Origin: an uncultured Pelagibacteraceae bacterium
GTDB lineage: Bacteria > Pseudomonadota > Alphaproteobacteria > Pelagibacterales > Pelagibacteraceae
Reading direction: 5' to 3'
NCBI GenBank assembly: GCA_902628275.1
Contig: CACOMI010000003.1
Location: 62,001 to 126,000, forward strand
Length of the DNA stretch: 64,000 nucleotides
Of the stretch, positions 46,117 to 54,646 are shown one piece after another; within the stretch, counting starts at the first letter, position 1, and each line of letters starts with the position of its first letter. The notes under the pieces are model-generated. The model was not told the DNA's origin. It did no database searches and worked only from the letters and a program-made list of their open reading frames with translations. The position numbers and the translations under genes are program-made.

Positions 46117-47483
46117 GAAAGTATTCCAATATAATAGCCGCTTACTCAATAATGCTAGTATTAATTTTATTAGTTGGAATTTTTCAATCTTGGTCAATTG
46201 CCCTTACAATTCTAAATTATTGCTTAATTTCTGCAGTTATGACAATTGGAGCTAACATACAATGGGGTTATGCTGGACTAATAAATTTTGGAATAATGGG
46301 TTACACAGCTCTAGGTGGTTTAGCAGTTGTCCTGGTATCCGTAGATCCTGTGCAACAAGCATGGCAAGCTGGTGGATTGAATATTCTTATTTGTTTTTGG
46401 ATAATTGTAGTGATCGTGGTTTTAATTCGTTACTTATTAAAATATTTTAATAAATCTAAATATAGAACTTACGGCATTGCATTTATAATAATTGGTGGAA
46501 TTTTATTATTAAGATTGACTGCAAGTCCAGGAATAGAGGCAATAGAGGCAGTTGATCCTGCTAAAACAGGATTTCTTGGGGGCATGGGATTACCAGTTTT
46601 ATTCTCATGGATTGGTGGAGCTTTTTTAGCTGGTGGTTTAGCTTTTATTGTTGGTAAAATAGCATTAGGGCTTAGAGCTGATTATTTGGCTATTGCTACA
46701 TTATTGATTGCTGAAATTGTGGTTTCTATAATAAAGCATGAGGAATGGTTAGCAAGAGGTGTTAAAAATGTAATTGGTTTAAAAAGACCAGCACCTTATG
46801 AAATAGATCTTCAAACTTCACAATGGTTTATTAATTTAGTTGAGAAATTTCATTCTAAAAAACTAAGTATGATTAATTCAATTACTGAGAGACAAGATGC
46901 TCTTAGTCAATTTGTTATTGATGCCTCTTCTGTTTACGTCAAACTTTGTTTTACTGGATTATTTTTATCTGTCGTAATTGTTTTATTGATTGTGACACAA
47001 AAGGCTCTTTATTCACCTTGGGGAAGAAAAATGAGAGCAATAAGAGATAATGAAGAAGCAGCAAGTGCTATGGGTAAAAATATAGTTAAAGAACATTTAT
47101 TTATTTTTATTTTAGGTTCCGCAATTGTTGGTATTGCTGGAGCCATGATGGTAACAAACGATGGTTTATTTACTCCAGGAAGTTACCGACCAATGAGATA
47201 TACTTTTGTAATTTGGGTAATGGTAATTGTTGGCGGTACAGGGAATAATTTTGGCGCAATATTAGGTGGTTTTGTAGTTTGGTTCTTGTGGGTTGAGGCT
47301 GCTCCAATGGCTTTATTTTTAATAAACTTTTTCACATCTCATTTACCTGAAACAAATTTAGTAAGAGTTCATTTAATTGAAAGTGCACCATATTTTAGAT
47401 TTTTGGTTATTGGTATAGGGTTATTAACAATTATGAGGTATAGACCAAAAGGTATACTTCCAGAAAAAATAGAAATAAAATAA
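46113..47483 (+). CDS. HAAT-type ABC permease (LivM family), long form, second system
   Basis: LivM-type membrane subunit: SAVMTIGANIQWGYAGLINF and GIMGYTALGG near the N-terminus, GLRADYLAIATLLIAEIV in the centre, and the loop GRKMRAIRDNEEAASAMGKN followed by GIAGAMMV. At 456 residues it exceeds the usual 320-360. The extra length lies near residues 95-160 (two added helices) and residues 225-280 (a polar insertion). It ends 5 nt before a 23-codon membrane-peptide frame. Confidence 0.9.
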   Translation: MRKYSNIIAAYSIMLVLILLVGIFQSWSIALTILNYCLISAVMTIGANIQWGYAGLINFGIMGYTALGGLAVVLVSVDPVQQAWQAGGLNILICFWIIVVIVVLIRYLLKYFNKSKYRTYGIAFIIIGGILLLRLTASPGIEAIEAVDPAKTGFLGGMGLPVLFSWIGGAFLAGGLAFIVGKIALGLRADYLAIATLLIAEIVVSIIKHEEWLARGVKNVIGLKRPAPYEIDLQTSQWFINLVEKFHSKKLSMINSITERQDALSQFVIDASSVYVKLCFTGLFLSVVIVLLIVTQKALYSPWGRKMRAIRDNEEAASAMGKNIVKEHLFIFILGSAIVGIAGAMMVTNDGLFTPGSYRPMRYTFVIWVMVIVGGTGNNFGAILGGFVVWFLWVEAAPMALFLINFFTSHLPETNLVRVHLIESAPYFRFLVIGIGLLTIMRYRPKGILPEKIEIK

Positions 47484-47488
47484 CTTTT

Positions 47489-47560
47489 ATGAAATACATT
47501 ATATTAGGTGCCGCGATAGCTTGGTTTTTGTACATAGCTGATAAGTATTTATTTTTTTAA
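47489..47560 (+). CDS. 23-aa membrane micropeptide
   Basis: ATG at 47489 to TAA at 47558-47560, encoding one hydrophobic helix (MKYIILGAAIAWFLYIADKY then LFF). It begins 5 nt after the LivM-type stop and its stop shares a base with the MFS start (TAATG). The exact fill of the gap and hydrophobic composition suggest a translated single-pass peptide linking the two transporters. Translation is inferred. Confidence 0.5.
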   Translation: MKYIILGAAIAWFLYIADKYLFF

Positions 47561-48741
47561 TGAATAAAAATCTTTGGTTATTAATTTTAAGTCAAGTTTT
47601 TGGCTTCACCGCAGCTAATGTGACTGTTTTTCTAAGTGGTATTATTGGCAGTCAAATTTCTCCAATTAAATCATTATCGACTTTTCCACCTTCAATTTAT
47701 GTAGTCGGAATTGCATTATCAACGATATTTGCAGCAAAAATAATGTCAATAATTGGTAGAAAGCTTGGTTTTGTTTTAGCATCAATAGGAAGTACTCTTG
47801 CATGTTTGTTAGCAGCTTTTGCAATTTTAAATAAAAATTTTACAATTTTTTCTCTAGCATGTTTTTTTCTTGGAACAGGCATGGCATTTATTCATCAGTA
47901 TAGATTTGCTGCTGCTGAAAGTGTTGAAAAACAAAAAGCTCCGAAAGCTGTTTCAATGCTTTTACTAGCAGGCATTGTATCTGCTTTTATAGGTATAAGT
48001 TTAGCTAATTATACGAAAAACTTAGTGAGTGATCATATTTATGTAGGGTCTTATCTTGCTCTTGCATGTTTTACGATCATGCCAGCAATATTTTTAAGTT
48101 TTTATAAAAATATAAATATTCAAGATAATAAAAATTCTATAAACAAAGATGTAAGGAGCTACAAAGAATTTATTTCAGATCCTAAATTTCTTCAGGCAAT
48201 GTTTTCTGCAACATTCGGCTATGTTGTGATGGCTTTTTTAATGACAGCAACACCAATTAGTATGCATTATATACATAATATAAGTGTAGATAAGGTTGGT
48301 ATTGTAATTCAATTTCATGTTCTTGGAATGTTTTTACCATCATTAATTACTGGTAATTTAATAAACAAATATGGTCCTTCAAAAATGATGTATGCAGGAA
48401 CTTTTTTTTATTTTTTAACAATTATAATGAGTATATTTGAGCCTAATTTTTTAAATTATTTTATATCTCTTATATTACTTGGTATTGGATGGAATTTTCT
48501 TTATATTTCGGGAACTAGTTTACTAGTTACAACTTATCAAGAGCATGAAAAGTTTAAAGCACAAGGGTTTAATGATCTTGTTGTTTTTTCTGCTACAGCT
48601 CTAGGAAGTCTCTCAGCTGGTATATTGATCTCACTTACAAGTTGGAAAATAATTAATTTTATGTGTATTCCTTTTATAATATTGATCTTAGTATCAATTA
48701 TTAGAGCAGATCGAAAATATAATAAATTGGAGCAAACCTAA
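47560..48741 (+). CDS. MFS transporter
   Basis: Major facilitator permease with about twelve helices over 393 residues. MFS features include the loop between helices 2 and 3 (SIIGRKLGFVLASIGST), GTGMAFIHQYRFAAAESV and the second-half NKYGPSKMMYAG. The substrate is unknown. Its ATG shares one base with the preceding micropeptide stop, so it may be translated from the importer transcript. A strong bidirectional terminator follows. Confidence 0.88.
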   Translation: MNKNLWLLILSQVFGFTAANVTVFLSGIIGSQISPIKSLSTFPPSIYVVGIALSTIFAAKIMSIIGRKLGFVLASIGSTLACLLAAFAILNKNFTIFSLACFFLGTGMAFIHQYRFAAAESVEKQKAPKAVSMLLLAGIVSAFIGISLANYTKNLVSDHIYVGSYLALACFTIMPAIFLSFYKNINIQDNKNSINKDVRSYKEFISDPKFLQAMFSATFGYVVMAFLMTATPISMHYIHNISVDKVGIVIQFHVLGMFLPSLITGNLINKYGPSKMMYAGTFFYFLTIIMSIFEPNFLNYFISLILLGIGWNFLYISGTSLLVTTYQEHEKFKAQGFNDLVVFSATALGSLSAGILISLTSWKIINFMCIPFIILILVSIIRADRKYNKLEQT

Positions 48742-48751
48742 TTTTAATAAA

Positions 48752-48785
48752 AAAAAACCCCAGTAAAAAATTACTGGGGTTTTTT
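48752..48785. terminator. Bidirectional intrinsic terminator
   Basis: Arms 48752-48766 and 48771-48785 pair perfectly over 15 bp (CCCCAGTAA / TTACTGGGG core) around an AAAA loop. A-run and T-run flanks give U-tracts in both directions. It lies between the convergent MFS and SBP genes and serves both. Confidence 0.92.
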
Positions 48786-48798
48786 AAATTAAACAATA

Positions 48799-49989
48799 TT
48801 ATCTTTGTTTTTTAGTCTTAAATTTTCCACCTTTGATTTCTTTCTCTAGGAAAGATCCAAAAGCTTCACCAACATCTGTAAATTCAACAGCAGTTGCGCC
48901 TTCATAATTTATTTGCTTACCTTTAGCTAATAAATCAAGACCCTTTTTAAGTTCACCTGGATATATTTTTGTACCTGGTGCATTAGCAACAGCCATTACA
49001 TTTGCTTGTACAGTTGCTCTGTCTGCTTTACCACCAGCTTGCATAGCCAAAGCAATTAAAGCAGCTGCGTCATATGACTCACCAGTATATGGTCCTGAAG
49101 AATCAATTCCAGCAGCTTTTGCAACTTCTGCAAATTTACCAGCACCTTTTCCAGTTGATCCTGGAAGAGATCCAAATGATTTATTAAGATCTTTACCAAA
49201 TCTATCTGTTAAAGAATCTCCAATCATACCATCAGATAAAACGAAAGTATCAAATGATCCAGCATCTAAAGATCCTTGGATAATCATTCCACCTGCTTGA
49301 TCTAAGTAACCTAAAACAGCTAAAGCGTCACCACCTGCTGCAGCAAGTGTTGCAACTTCAGCACCATAGTCAGCTTTACCCTCTTCGTGAGCTGTTACTG
49401 CAGTTACTTTAATTCCATGAGCTTTAACACCTGCAACATAAACATCCGCTAAACCTTTACCATAGTCATTGTTAGTATGTGTAACTGCTATAGTTTTTAC
49501 TTTTCTATCCTTAGTAATATCAGCTAAAACTTGACCACCTCTAGCATCTGATGGAGCTGTTCTAAAGAAATATCCATTATCTGCTAAAGTAGTTAATCCT
49601 GGAGAAGTAGCAGATGGTGAAATCATAACAACACCATTTGGCACTGCTGCATTTGTTGCAATTGCACCAGTTACACCAGAGCAGTCTGCTCCCATGATTG
49701 CTACCACACCGCCAGCTATTAAACCTTCAGCTGCTGTTGTTGCTGCTGCAGAATCAACACAAGTTGAGTCAGCTCTTTCAGCTTTAATATATTTTCCACC
49801 TAGTAATGAACCTGAGTCAGAAGCTTCTTTAAATGCAAGCTCTGCAGAGTCAGCCATTGCTGGAGTAAGAGATTCAATAGGACCTGTAAATCCTAAAATG
49901 ATTCCCATTTTGATACCATGTCCGTCTGCAAAAGAGTTTGTTGTAAAAGCTGAAACAAACATAAATGCAGCAATAAATAGTTTTCTCAT
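48799..49989 (-). CDS. HAAT-type ABC transporter substrate-binding protein (LivK family), second system
   Basis: Periplasmic receptor of 396 residues. A signal peptide (residues 1-21, ending TTNSFA) precedes IKMGIILGFTGPIESLTPAM. The LivK-type lobes contain DSTCVDSAAATTAAEGLI, MGADCSGVTGAIA and SYDAAALIALAMQAGGK. Two cysteines (in STCVD and ADCSG) could form a disulfide as in other members. The strong AGAGGA site and reduced Lys/Asn content suggest high expression. It is encoded convergently to the second livGFHM cluster with a shared terminator, so it is probably its receptor under separate control. Ligand unknown. Confidence 0.9.
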   Translation of the reverse strand: MRKLFIAAFMFVSAFTTNSFADGHGIKMGIILGFTGPIESLTPAMADSAELAFKEASDSGSLLGGKYIKAERADSTCVDSAAATTAAEGLIAGGVVAIMGADCSGVTGAIATNAAVPNGVVMISPSATSPGLTTLADNGYFFRTAPSDARGGQVLADITKDRKVKTIAVTHTNNDYGKGLADVYVAGVKAHGIKVTAVTAHEEGKADYGAEVATLAAAGGDALAVLGYLDQAGGMIIQGSLDAGSFDTFVLSDGMIGDSLTDRFGKDLNKSFGSLPGSTGKGAGKFAEVAKAAGIDSSGPYTGESYDAAALIALAMQAGGKADRATVQANVMAVANAPGTKIYPGELKKGLDLLAKGKQINYEGATAVEFTDVGEAFGSFLEKEIKGGKFKTKKQR

Positions 49990-50043
49990 TATCTTCCTCT
50001 ATATTGTTAACAATTTATAAAAACGTAATTTAAGTATGAATAA

Positions 50044-50057
50044 ATTGAATATTCAAT
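50044..50057. promoter_or_regulatory. 14-bp perfect palindrome upstream of the SBP gene
   Basis: ATTGAATATTCAAT lies 55 nt upstream of the minus-strand SBP start, immediately after a TTGTCA that could be its -35 box. A regulator dimer site is plausible, but palindromes of this kind arise often in AT-rich DNA. Confidence 0.35.
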
Positions 50058-50060
50058 GAC

Positions 50061-50088
50061 AAAATTAGCTCATTTAACTGCTAATTTT
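50061..50088 (-). terminator. Probable terminator of the aldehyde dehydrogenase operon
   Basis: A 9-bp stem (AAAATTAGC / GCTAATTTT) with a 10-nt loop starts 7 nt after the aldehyde dehydrogenase stop on the minus strand and ends in a short T-run. The AT-rich stem makes it weak. Confidence 0.5.
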
Positions 50089-50095
50089 CAAAATA

Positions 50096-51577
50096 TTATC
50101 TAATTGAGAAAGGGTCTAGAGATGGTTCGTCTGATGTATAAAACCATGTAGTTTTTACTCTTGTATAATCTTTGATTGAATCGATCCCAGCTTCTTTGCC
50201 ATATCCACTATCTTTAATACCTCCAAAAGGTGCCGATGGAGATATAAGTCTGTAAGTGTTAACAAAAGTGATACCTGCCCTGATTGCTTTAGAAACTCTC
50301 ATCCCTCTTGATAAATTACTTGTGTAAACTCCAGAAGATAGCCCATATTGATTATCATTCATTTTTGAAATTACTTCATCTTCAGTTTCAAATTTCATAA
50401 CTGACAATACAGGTCCAAATAATTCATTTTCTGCTACAGGCAAATTGTGATTATCACATTCTATAATTGTTGGAGGAAAGTAATATCCTTTATTTGAAAA
50501 AGAATGTCTTTCACCACCACATTTAATTTTTCCACCTTGATCAATTGTGTCTTTTATATTTTTTTCAATTACCTCTAATTGTTTAAAATTACTTAAAGGA
50601 CCCATCTCTGTTTCTGGATCCATTGGTGCTCCAATTTTTATTTTTGAAGCACGTTTTGAAAGTTTATCTAAAAATTCATCATAAATTCCTTTTTGTAAAT
50701 AAAGTCTTGAACCAGCAATACAGCTCTGTCCACTTGCACCAAAAATTCCAGCTGTAATCCCATTTATTGCATTTTCTTGATCTGCATCGTCAAATACTGC
50801 TACTGGACTTTTTCCACCTAGCTCTAAGCTGACCTCTGATAAATTTTCTGCTGAGTTCCTAATTATATGCCTTGCTGTTTCAGGGCCACCAGTAAAAGCA
50901 ACTTTTTCAACCAAGTTGTGAGTAGTTAAACTTTTACCACAAGGATCTCCAAATCCTGTAATTACATTTACTACACCTTTAGGGATACCAGTTTTTTCAA
51001 TTAATTTTGCAAATTCAAACAAAACAGCTGGGGCAAGTTCTGAAGATTTAATTACAACTGTATTCCCCATTGCGAGTGCTGGTGCTACTTTAGTAGCGGT
51101 TAAAAACATTTGAGAATTCCATGGAATAATTGCTGCCACAACTCCAATAGGAATCCTGGTTGTAATTGCTTGAATGTTTGGTTTGTCTATAGGAAGAACA
51201 GTTCCCTCAACCTTATCTGCTAAACCCGCATAATAGTCGTAGTATTCTGCTATATATACTGCTTGTTTTTTTGTTTCTCTATAGAGTTTTCCTGTATCAA
51301 TTGTTTCTATTTCTCCTAGCATTTCTGCATTTTCTCTTAATTGATCTCCAATAGCTCTTAAGTATTTAGCTCTTTCTCTAGGAAGTAATTTGGACCACTC
51401 ACCCTCGAATGCTTTTTGAGCAGCCTTGACTGCATTATCAACATCTTTAGCACTTGCTTCTGGAACAACTGCCCATGACTCATTATGTTCTGGATTTAGA
51501 GTTTCAAATGTTCTTTTACTCTCAGAGTCAACCCACTCACCATTAATAAACATTTTATATTGTTTAAGTTTACTCAT
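50096..51577 (-). CDS. Aldehyde dehydrogenase (NAD(P)+)
   Basis: Oxidises an aldehyde to the carboxylic acid. The 493 residues carry the family motifs: VAAIIPWNSQMFLTATKVAP, the catalytic Glu in SLELGGKSPVAVFDDAD, the nucleophilic Cys in SGQSCIAGSR, and SPSAPFGGIKDSGYGKEAG near the end. The substrate is not readable from sequence. It is the last gene of a five-gene minus-strand operon and overlaps the alpha/beta hydrolase by 8 nt, which suggests that it removes an aldehyde made by the TPP enzyme or the monooxygenase upstream. Confidence 0.93.
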   Translation of the reverse strand: MSKLKQYKMFINGEWVDSESKRTFETLNPEHNESWAVVPEASAKDVDNAVKAAQKAFEGEWSKLLPRERAKYLRAIGDQLRENAEMLGEIETIDTGKLYRETKKQAVYIAEYYDYYAGLADKVEGTVLPIDKPNIQAITTRIPIGVVAAIIPWNSQMFLTATKVAPALAMGNTVVIKSSELAPAVLFEFAKLIEKTGIPKGVVNVITGFGDPCGKSLTTHNLVEKVAFTGGPETARHIIRNSAENLSEVSLELGGKSPVAVFDDADQENAINGITAGIFGASGQSCIAGSRLYLQKGIYDEFLDKLSKRASKIKIGAPMDPETEMGPLSNFKQLEVIEKNIKDTIDQGGKIKCGGERHSFSNKGYYFPPTIIECDNHNLPVAENELFGPVLSVMKFETEDEVISKMNDNQYGLSSGVYTSNLSRGMRVSKAIRAGITFVNTYRLISPSAPFGGIKDSGYGKEAGIDSIKDYTRVKTTWFYTSDEPSLDPFSIR

Positions 51578-52352
51578 CTGATCTAATAAAATTTTTGATA
51601 GTTAAATTTACATCATCAGCACACTCAATACCACAAAGATGTTTTCCATCTTTAATTATCTTTAATTGACTTTTAGAGATTAAAGCATTCAATTCGTGAG
51701 ACATTTTTACAGTTGAGCCAATATCATATTCACCTGTCATAACTAGTGTATTAGCTTTAATTTTATTAAAATCTTCATCATTTTTATGATTAACAAATAG
51801 CTCGTAAACCTTTAGAAAATTATTCATGTTATTTGCAGATAAAATTGAACTTATTTTTTCATATATATCTGGATTATTTTCTAAATATTTATCAGTAAAC
51901 CATCTATTTAAAGCTTGCTTTGAAAGTTTTAATTCTTGTTTTGCTTGTTCAAACCTTTGATTAACAATTTTTTGTTGTTCCTCAGTCCTTTTATAAATCG
52001 AACACAAAAGAGTTAATGTCTGTAAACGCTCATTATGTTTAGTTGCAAAATTTCTGGCTATTAAAGACCCTATAGAGAAACCTACAAGATGTATTTTTCT
52101 TATATTAAGATGCTCCATTAACCCAATTAATTGGTCAGAAAAATCATCAAAACTTATTTCCTTATTTTCTAATGAAGATTTTCCATGGCCTAAAATGTCA
52201 TATGCAAGAGTTGAATGATAATTAAAAAATTCAAGCTGAGGCTGCCATATTTCGTGAGTAAGACCTACACCATGCACAAATACTATTGGCACATCTTGAT
52301 CCTTTTTATTGTATAAGTAATAAGTTCCTGAAGCAGTAGTTCCCGTCGTCAT
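51570..52352 (-). CDS. Alpha/beta-fold hydrolase
   Basis: A 260-residue hydrolase. The oxyanion strand is VPIVFVHGVGLTHEIWQPQ. The nucleophile is Ser in HLVGFSIGSLIARN, the acid is probably Asp in TGEYDIGS and the base is His in KDGKHLCGIE. The ATG at 52352 lies just after a TTG that could also be read. The fold is that of ester, enol-lactone or carbamate hydrolases; the substrate is unknown. It lies 3-6 nt downstream of the DUF1185 gene and overlaps the aldehyde dehydrogenase. Confidence 0.88.
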   Translation of the reverse strand: MTTGTTASGTYYLYNKKDQDVPIVFVHGVGLTHEIWQPQLEFFNYHSTLAYDILGHGKSSLENKEISFDDFSDQLIGLMEHLNIRKIHLVGFSIGSLIARNFATKHNERLQTLTLLCSIYKRTEEQQKIVNQRFEQAKQELKLSKQALNRWFTDKYLENNPDIYEKISSILSANNMNNFLKVYELFVNHKNDEDFNKIKANTLVMTGEYDIGSTVKMSHELNALISKSQLKIIKDGKHLCGIECADDVNLTIKNFIRSDE

Positions 52353-52358
52353 CAAGAA

Positions 52359-52946
52359 TTATTTTGTCTCAATACCCATTTCTTTCATATCTTGATATCT
52401 GTCACCAGTTCTTGCATGCGCTCTACCACTTGATGCTCCACCAATTGCAATAACCACCTCATCATCGAAGGGTGCATCATGAATAGTAAATTCATGAGTT
52501 AAGTAATATGGTCTCAATCCAGAATCTGTTTTATGCATCATAGGAATCGCAATCTTTGATCCAGCAGGTCCCCTGGTATTTGTAAAACTTAAATAGGAAG
52601 TTCCACCTACCGCATCTCTAAATTTATTTCCAAACCTTAAAGTATGAATAAAAGCTGAAGCATGTTCTATTTCACCGTTCAATCCAACTATACCTGCCTT
52701 ACCATAAGCTAATATTTTTTCTGGTGATCCTATTTCTTTTATCAATTCTGGAACAAGTAAATCACCTAGCTTTGGCGCAAGATCTAAAATAGTTGGTCTA
52801 AGATCTTCAACAAAACCCTGACCATGCCATGGATTTTTAAACACTGCTGCAACTGATACCATTAAAACTGGTTCTTTCGCTTCTTTACCACCTTCAATAA
52901 AAGTTTTGTCTACGAATTTGGTAAATTTTCTTAATTCTAATTTCAT
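52359..52946 (-). CDS. AA_synth (DUF1185) family protein
   Basis: A 195-residue protein of the PF06684 'amino acid synthesis' family. Recognisable blocks are VSVAAVFKNPWHGQGFVEDL, the ILAYGKAGIVGLNGEIEHAS stretch, FTIHDAPFDDEVVIAIGGA and SSGRAHARTGDRYQDM. Biochemical function is not established; the His/Asp/Glu residues in these blocks could form a metal or catalytic site. It overlaps the TPP enzyme gene by 4 nt and belongs to the catabolic operon. Confidence 0.82.
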   Translation of the reverse strand: MKLELRKFTKFVDKTFIEGGKEAKEPVLMVSVAAVFKNPWHGQGFVEDLRPTILDLAPKLGDLLVPELIKEIGSPEKILAYGKAGIVGLNGEIEHASAFIHTLRFGNKFRDAVGGTSYLSFTNTRGPAGSKIAIPMMHKTDSGLRPYYLTHEFTIHDAPFDDEVVIAIGGASSGRAHARTGDRYQDMKEMGIETK

Positions 52947-54646
52947 TTTTTTACTCTATGTGCAAAACTATCTCTTCTAAAACTGTATAATGCTTTTGGA
53001 TCTACATCAACATCTATCACTGATGGCTTATTTGATTTAATAGCAGCTCCTACAGCTTCATTAATCTCAGAAATTTTTTTTACTTTAAATCCTTTCGCAC
53101 CGTAGAGTTCTGCAACCTTGTCAAACGATGGACTAGTAATGTCTGCACCTAAATATCTTTTCCCAAAAAAATCTTTTTGGTAAGCTTTTTCTGCTCCCCA
53201 GCTTTGATTATTCATCACAATAGTTGTTGTATTAATTCCATATTCAACAGCAGTGCTTAATTCTGATATTGTCATTCCAAAACCCCCATCACCCATTAAA
53301 CTTACGACCGTTTTTTTTGGTTTTGCAACTTTCACTCCAAGACCGCATGCAAATGAAAAACCAACAAGGCCAAAATCTAATGGAGTAAATAAAGAGGGAG
53401 GGTCGTAATATTCTAGAGCATCAGTTGCTTGCAGGCATAGTGTTCCAGCATCTAATGTAATTGCAGAGTTTTTTGGAAGTACTTTTCTTAATTGTTTAAA
53501 TAGACCTTTGGGCTGTATAGGAAAATTTAAACCTAAATTTTCATTATCTCTTTTTTGTAAATACTCTTTTCTTTCTTTTAAATATAAGTTTGTCCAATTT
53601 TTTATATTTAGTTTAATCTTATCTTTTTTAATTTGATCATAAAGTTGTTTAGTTGCTGTAGCAGCATCAGCATGAATTTTAATGGTTGCAGGAAAATATT
53701 TTCCAAGCATTTTTTTTTCAAGTTCTATTTGTATAATTTTTGCTTTTTTATTTATATTTTCATAAGAATAAAAAGTTGAGTTAAATCCTAAACGTGTTCC
53801 AATTGCTAAAATAATGTCTGCACTCTTAACTAATCTTGAGGCAACAGGATTTCCCCTAGGACCCATTTGTCCTGCATTTAATTTATGTCCAAATGGAATC
53901 GCATCTCCATGACCTGCTGCTGTAACAATAGGTATGTTGCATAGTTCAGCTAATTTTAATACGTCTTTGTATTTAGAATTATATTTAATTCCTGCACCAA
54001 CAATAATTACTGAGCATTTTGAAGTTTCAATTAATTTCGCAGCCTTTTTGATATTATCTTTATTACCTTTTTGTCTATTCTCATTTGTGAATGATGGTTT
54101 TTTAGTATTTATATTATAAGAGTTTGACTCAGCTAATATATTTCTTGGTAAATTTATACAAACAGGTCCTCTCCTAGGTTTCATAGATAGCTTAAATGCA
54201 TCACTCATGAGATTTGGAATATTTTTTGAATTTTTTATAGTCCACGTTTTTTTTGTAATTGGTGAAAATAAAGACTGTTGATCTAAACCCTGAAATGCAT
54301 CCTCCATTTTATCTTTTGTTGAATAAGAGCCTGCAATTGCAACCACTGGCGAAAAAGCTGCATTTGCTTGAGCAACTCCTGTAACTAAATTTGTAGCACC
54401 AGGTCCGTTCTGACCTGCAATAATTACACCATGTTTATTTGAAGCTCTTGCGTAACCGTCAGCCATATGAGTGCCTGTTCGTTCATCTCTTACTCCAATA
54501 AATTTTATACTCTTTTCATGATAAAGAGCATCAAACATTTCCATTGTCGCTGAACCAATGAGCCCAAAAACATGTTTTACTTTCTCTTTTTTTAATGATT
54601 GAACAGCGGCCTGACCACCGCTAATTCTTTTTCGTTTTGTTTTCAC
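52943..54646 (-). CDS. Thiamine-diphosphate-dependent enzyme (acetolactate-synthase-like)
   Basis: A three-domain TPP enzyme of 567 residues. The catalytic Glu is in FIGVRDERTGTHMADGYAR, and AGQNGPGATNLVTGVAQAN follows. The TPP/Mg motif is a complete GDGGFGMTISELSTAVEYGI followed by NNQSWGAEKAYQ. It is not IlvB: the quinone/FAD-loop and small-subunit partner are absent and ilvB occurs elsewhere in the window. Likely reactions are 2-oxo-acid decarboxylation or carboligation. It starts at GTG (54646) overlapping the monooxygenase stop by 4 nt. Confidence 0.88.
   Translation of the reverse strand: MKTKRKRISGGQAAVQSLKKEKVKHVFGLIGSATMEMFDALYHEKSIKFIGVRDERTGTHMADGYARASNKHGVIIAGQNGPGATNLVTGVAQANAAFSPVVAIAGSYSTKDKMEDAFQGLDQQSLFSPITKKTWTIKNSKNIPNLMSDAFKLSMKPRRGPVCINLPRNILAESNSYNINTKKPSFTNENRQKGNKDNIKKAAKLIETSKCSVIIVGAGIKYNSKYKDVLKLAELCNIPIVTAAGHGDAIPFGHKLNAGQMGPRGNPVASRLVKSADIILAIGTRLGFNSTFYSYENINKKAKIIQIELEKKMLGKYFPATIKIHADAATATKQLYDQIKKDKIKLNIKNWTNLYLKERKEYLQKRDNENLGLNFPIQPKGLFKQLRKVLPKNSAITLDAGTLCLQATDALEYYDPPSLFTPLDFGLVGFSFACGLGVKVAKPKKTVVSLMGDGGFGMTISELSTAVEYGINTTTIVMNNQSWGAEKAYQKDFFGKRYLGADITSPSFDKVAELYGAKGFKVKKISEINEAVGAAIKSNKPSVIDVDVDPKALYSFRRDSFAHRVKK

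Noticed and set aside
52943-54646. Second acetolactate synthase for branched-chain synthesis
   Set aside because: It lacks a regulatory subunit and IlvB-specific blocks and lies in a catabolic operon, while ilvBN is present at 14326-16646.
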